Shown here: positions 59,647 to 64,000 of the stretch, one piece after another
Numbering within the stretch: position 1 is the first letter of the stretch
Layout: each line of letters begins with the position of its first letter
Source of the DNA: Corbicula japonica
Lineage: Eukaryota; Mollusca; Bivalvia; Venerida; Cyrenidae
Assembly: GCA_038501625.1 (NCBI GenBank)
Contig: JAZAYU010000171.1
Span: 1,094,796 to 1,158,795, forward strand
Length of the DNA stretch: 64,000 nt
Direction: 5' to 3'
Program-made: the position numbers and the translations under genes
Notes under the pieces: model-generated
Seen by the model: only the letters and a program-made list of their open reading frames with translations
The model's database searches: none
What the model was told of the DNA's origin: nothing

Positions 59647-61697
59647 AGCTCGACTATTCGAAGAATAGGGGAGCTATCCTACTCGCCCCGGTGTCGGCGT
59701 CGGCGTTCCCGTCGGCGTCCGTTAAACAACTGCGTTAAACAAAAAATGCACTTTGGTCCATAACTTGAAAACTACTTATGATATCAACTTAAAACTTGAA
59801 ATATGTATTCACCATCAAATTCTACATAATTAAGAACAACACCCATAACTCTGCTACAAATATTTTTCAAGTTATGCCCCTTTTTCACTTAAATTTTGCG
59901 TTAAGCAAAATATGCACTTTGGTCCATAACTTATAAACTACTTGAGATATCAACTTTATACTTGGAATATGTATTCACCATCAAATTCTACATCATTACC
60001 AACAAGACCCATAACTCTGCTGTCAATATATTTCAAGTTATGCCCCTTTTTCTTATGTTTTGTGTTAAGCAAAATATGCATTTGCCCATAACTTTTATAC
60101 TACTTGAGATATTGCTTTGAAACTTGAAATATATTTTCACCATCAAAATCTACATCATAACCAACAAGACCCATAACCCTGCTTCCAATATTTTTTCAAA
60201 TTATGCCCCTTTTTCATTTACATTTTGTGTTAAGCAAAATATACACTTCGGCGTTAACTTCGTTATGAATGGAGGGATTTCAAAATAACTTGGCAAAAAT
60301 GTTCACCATGACAAGTCGGTGTGTCGCGTACAATACCCATGCCTGTAGGTCCAAGGTCAAGGTCACTGTTACTAAAAATAGATTTTTCTTGCAAAATCGT
60401 GTATGCTCTGTAACATTGTTGTTTCTTATTGGACTTTTAAATAACTTGGTATAGTTGTTCACCATATCAAGATGGTGTGTCATGTACATGCCCAAGTCTG
60501 TAGGTCAAAGGTCAAGGTCACTGTTACTTAAAATAGAATTTTCTTGTCTGAGCTGTTACTTTGTTATGAATGGAGGGATTTCAAAATAACTTGGCACAAA
60601 TGTTTACCATGACAAGGCGCTGTGTCCACACAATACCGATGCCTGTAGATTCTAGGTCAAGGTCATTGTTACTAAAAATAGAATTTTCTTGTCCCGGCTG
60701 TAACTTCGTTATAAATGGAAGGATTTTAAAATAACTTGATACAAATGTTCACTGTGACAGGGTGGTGTGTTGCATACCATGCCCATGCCTGTAGGTCAAA
60801 GGTCAAGTTCACTGTTACTAACAAATAGAATACTCTTTTCTGGGCTGTTACTTTGTTATGAATGGAGGGATTTCAAAATAACTTTACACAAATTTTCACT
60901 ATGACAAGGCAGTGTGTCTGCTCAATACCCAAGCCTGAAGGTCAAAGGTCAAGGTCACTGTTACTAAAAATAGAATTTTCTTGTACTGGCTGTAACTTCA
61001 TTATAAATGGAGGGATTTCAAAATAACTTGACACAAATAATCACCATGACAGGGTGGTGTATCGCGTACCATGCCCATGCCTGTAGGTCAAGATCACTGT
61101 TACTAAAAATAGAATTCTCTTGTCAGGGCTGTAACTTCATTAGGAATAGAGTGATTTCAAAATAACTTGACACAAATGTTCATCATGACAAGGTGGTGTG
61201 TCCCTTATCATGTCCATGCCAGTAGGTCCAAGGTCAAGGTCACTGTTACTAAAAATAGAATTTTCTTCTCCGGGCTATAACTTTGTTTTCAATGGAGGGT
61301 TTTCAAAATAACTTGGCATAAATGTTCACCATGACGAGACGGTGTGTTGCGTATATTACCCATGCCTGTAAGTCCAAGGTCAAGGTCACAGTTACTTTAA
61401 CTTGAATTGACTTGTTCGGGCTATAACTTCTTTATGAATGAAGCAATTTCAAAACAAGTTTTCTAACAAATTCAGAAATATTTCATAGTTATTCCCCTAT
61501 TCAGTTTAATAGTTATGGTATATTAAGGAATTATTTCTGTTTTTTTAAATGAATTTCTCCCTAACCATTCACTTGTTAATATTTTTCCTGATTGAACATG
61601 AATGTATGGCCATAGTTGTTATTGTTTTAATCTTTAAATTGCTTTTGTTTCAAATGATTCGAATAGTCGAGCATGCTGTCTCCTCTGACAGCTCTTG
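59647..61697 (+). mobile_element. Helitron-like (HINE-type) element with 166-bp and 145-bp units
   Basis: It begins AGCTCGACTATTCGAAGAAT after a T and ends CGAATAGTCGAGC, hairpin GCTGTC-TCCTCT-GACAGC (61675-61692) and CTCTTG before T. The first half holds three units of about 166 bp ('gcactttggtccataactt' at 59747, 59913 and 60077). The second half holds about eight units of about 145 bp ('tggagggatttcaaaataac'), each ending in 'aggtcactgttactaaaaat', the same segment found in the 145-bp unit at 44401-46400. There is no coding capacity; small frames within it are fortuitous. Confidence 0.8.
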
Positions 61698-61983
61698 TAA
61701 TGTATGTACTACATCCTAAATTATTATTTTTATTACTTTCATATGTTTCCAGGACAAACCAAAACATTTAATTCTTTTTATATGAATTCAATAAAAGACA
61801 TACTTATTTAATATATGCTGATATGATGCTAAACTATAGAATCCATGTCCTGGCTTCATCCAGTTGAAGACTGGGGGAAATACAACATATACATGTACAA
61901 TTACAAAACTGATTCTGGAAATCATGACCTGTTACTATCAGAAATAAGCATAAACCTCTGCAAGATTAGGTCAGTATTAAAAC

Positions 61984-62220
61984 TTAACCCTTTACATGGG
62001 AAATGGCTGTTATCCATGGGCAAATGGTATAGATCCATATCAGCCAGCACATCCATGCTGTTGGTTCAGGATCTTAACTGTCAACTTTTGGATTCATTAG
62101 GTTATTTTTTTACCAAAAAGCAAAAAGTGTAGATCCTGAGCAGAGAGCATGGATGTGCAAGCTGCTCTGGATGTACACTGTTCACACATGATAAACCCAT
62201 ATATATTGTATAAAGGATTG
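61984..62220. mobile_element. MITE-B copy
   Basis: It opens TTAACCCTTTACATGGGAAA, has arms 'atagatccatatcagccagc' and 'gctgctctggatgtacactg', and closes 'atatattgtataaaggatt'. Confidence 0.65.
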
Positions 62221-62428
62221 AGAATATTTTTCAGCACTTGTATGTCTATCAATGTTCATCCCAAGGCCTATTTTTTATCAGAAATAAAAATTACCTTAGT
62301 CTAGTGAAATGCCCCATACTTGTTTAAACAAATAGTTTCATTACATGCATTATACAGATTGGAAAGTTGTTGAACAATGTTCTGTATGAGGTTTAACCAG
62401 TTGTACAACTGTTCTAAACCCAGATCAG

Positions 62429-62573
62429 GGCTAAAGGTTATAAAACTGAGATAGGAAACCAGTCTCAAATCTCAAGCATCTGATTGGCTGAAATGGCGAC
62501 TGGTCGCCATTTCAGCCAATCAGATCCTTGAGATTTGAGACTGGTTTCCATGCTCAGTTTTATAACCTTGGGC
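62429..62573. mobile_element. MITE-A palindrome, best-preserved copy
   Basis: 'aaaggttataaaactgagat' and the inverse 'ctcagttttataacctt' bound arms that pair almost perfectly through to the centre 'gaaatggcgactggtcgccatttc'. This copy can serve as the reference for the family. Confidence 0.9.
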
Positions 62574-62697
62574 ACAGTCTGCTTATCATGTACCAGTGAT
62601 TGGTTTTGCCCTCCAAATGTGTCTTCTACCAACTGAATAAGTTAAATAGACTTGCTTTCTTTGAGTATAGCCTGTTTTTTTCATTTTGTGAATTTAT

Positions 62698-62790
62698 TTG
62701 ATGAAGAGCTAACAATTTAGACCCTGATCAGCTTGTGTGGATGTGCTGTCAAATCTGTGTCTACACTGGTCACATGTTGGACATTACTTG
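62698..62790. mobile_element. MITE-B fragment (right arm)
   Basis: 'atttagaccctgatcagctt', 'gtgtctacactggtcacatg' belong to the right arm. It is followed at once by a Helitron-like element. Confidence 0.5.
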
Positions 62791-62795
62791 TTTTT

Positions 62796-64000
62796 AGCTC
62801 ACCTGAGCACTTGTGCTCATGGTGAGCTTTTAGGATCGCCCTGTGTCCGTCTTGCGGCGTCAACTTTTGCTTCAATCAACATCTCCTCTTAAACCACTGG
62901 GCCAAAGATGATGAAACTTCCCACGGATGTTCCTTGCATGAAGCTCTTCCAAAGTTGTTCAAAGAAATCAATTCTTCTATGCAGAACTCTGGTTGCCATG
63001 GCAACCTACAGGAAAAACTTTAAAAATCTTCTTGTCTGAAACCACATGGCCTAGAGCTTAGATATTTGGCATTTAGCACCCTCTAGTGGAACTCTACAAA
63101 GATTATTCAAATTATTTCCCTGGGGTCAGAATTTGCCCCCCCCCCCCCCCCCCCCCAGGGGTCACTTCATTTTACATAGACTTATATAGGAAATTTTGAA
63201 AAATCTTCTCACAAACCACAATGCATACAGCTTAGATATTTGGTAAGTAGCATTGTCTAATGGATGTCTACTAAATTTGTTCAAAAATTTCTCCTGAGCC
63301 AGAATCGGCCACGCCCTAGGGTTCTCTTGGTTTACATATAGTTATATGGGAAAAACATGAAAAATCATTTTTCTCCGAAACTAATAGGACTAGATCTTAG
63401 ATATTTGGTGCTGAGTATTGTGTAGAGACCCTTTTTCAACTTTGTTTAAAAGTTGGCCCTGGGGTCAAAATGTTCCCCGCCCCGGGGGCCATTAATATGT
63501 GAAAAAGGCAATCTTTAAAAATCTTCCTACTGGAAACCTCAATGCCTAAAACTTAGATATTTGGTATGTAGCATTGTCTAGTGGATGTCTACCAAGTTTT
63601 GTTCAAATTATGTCCCCTGGGCCAAAATTATCCACGCCTCAGGGTTCTCTTAGTTTACATTGATTTATATAGGAAAACATGAAAAATCATTTTTCTCCGA
63701 AACTTATGCGACTAGACCTTAGATATTTCGTGTTGCGTATTGTGAAGAGACCCTTTACCAGCATTGTTTAAATGTTGGCCACGGGGTCAAAATTGGCCCC
63801 GCCCTGGGGGCCCTTAATATGTAAAAAAAGGCAATCTTTAAAAATCTTCTTACTGGAAACCTTAATTCCTAAAGCTTAGATATTTGGTATGTAGCATTGT
63901 CTAGTGGATGTCTACCTTGTTTGTTCAAATTATGTTCCCTGGGCCAAAATTGGCCACACCCCACTTTTGTACTCAGGTGAGCGATTTAGGGCCATCATGG
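62796..64000 (+). mobile_element. Helitron-like element of the AGCTCACCTGAGC type, cut by the window end
   Basis: The 5' module is almost identical to that at 41254 ('ggatcgccctgtgtccgtc', 'ggttgccatggcaac'), followed by one 166-bp type unit and about five diverged ones. It reaches CTCAGGTGAGCGATTTAGGG and the first half of the GGGCCATCATGG hairpin at the last base, so only a few bases of the 3' end are missing. Confidence 0.8.
63136..63156 (+). repeat. Poly(C) tract, 21 nt
   Basis: It replaces the 'ggccccgccccagggg' part of the 166-bp unit by a C-run expansion. Confidence 0.9.

Noticed and set aside
60269..60495. Overlapping short frames on both strands
   Set aside because: They lie in the 145-bp satellite core of a Helitron-like element and have no conserved product.

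Overview
The window looks like nuclear DNA of a marine bivalve mollusc, probably a clam-type genome. The reasons are AT-rich sequence, long spliced introns with GT/AG borders, very low gene density, and a dense mix of repeat families of the kind common in bivalves. These include 'agctcacctgag' elements that carry satellite arrays, small palindromic MITEs and Penelope-like retroelement debris. The species assignment is inference. No bacterial genes, operons or CRISPR arrays are present.

Only two genes can be supported. The clear one is a plus-strand Qa-SNARE syntaxin of the endosomal STX7/STX12 type, spanning about 35.5-59.6 kb. Ten shared coding exons run in a consistent reading frame: 35561-35624, 36970-37035, 49419-49488, 50502-50601, 51044-51184, 51726-51758, 53871-53920, 54784-54874, 55738-55810 and 56650-56732. 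Two alternative last exons follow, 57723-57824 and 59401-59493. Each encodes a basic linker, a transmembrane helix and a stop, so the gene appears able to make two isoforms (290 and 287 aa) that differ only in the membrane anchor. The second, weaker gene is a 221-aa hydrophilic open frame at 19387-20052 just downstream of a good splice acceptor; I do not recognise its family.

The rest is mobile and repetitive DNA. From 0 to 9.8 kb there is a Penelope-like 3' end, a 3.4-kb element with GGCGG-rich inverted ends, a 2-kb palindrome built from a degenerate 21-bp tandem repeat, and one Helitron-like (HINE-type) element. From 9.8 to 35 kb there is a 44-bp minisatellite (11.9-13.1 kb), foldback elements, a decayed Penelope-like reverse transcriptase (24.7-26.6 kb) with rearranged 3'-end copies, and mostly unassigned AT-rich DNA. 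Inside and after the syntaxin gene, intron 2 (12.4 kb) holds a Harbinger-like element nested in a MITE and three Helitron-like elements with 166-, 145- and about 143-bp satellite cores. The smaller introns are studded with one MITE family. Two further Helitron-like elements lie at 59.6-61.7 kb and 62.8 kb to the window end.

The observations most worth a second look are the alternative membrane-anchor exons, the 21-bp/7-codon palindromic array, and the way Helitron-like elements combine a small set of end modules with interchangeable satellite cores.
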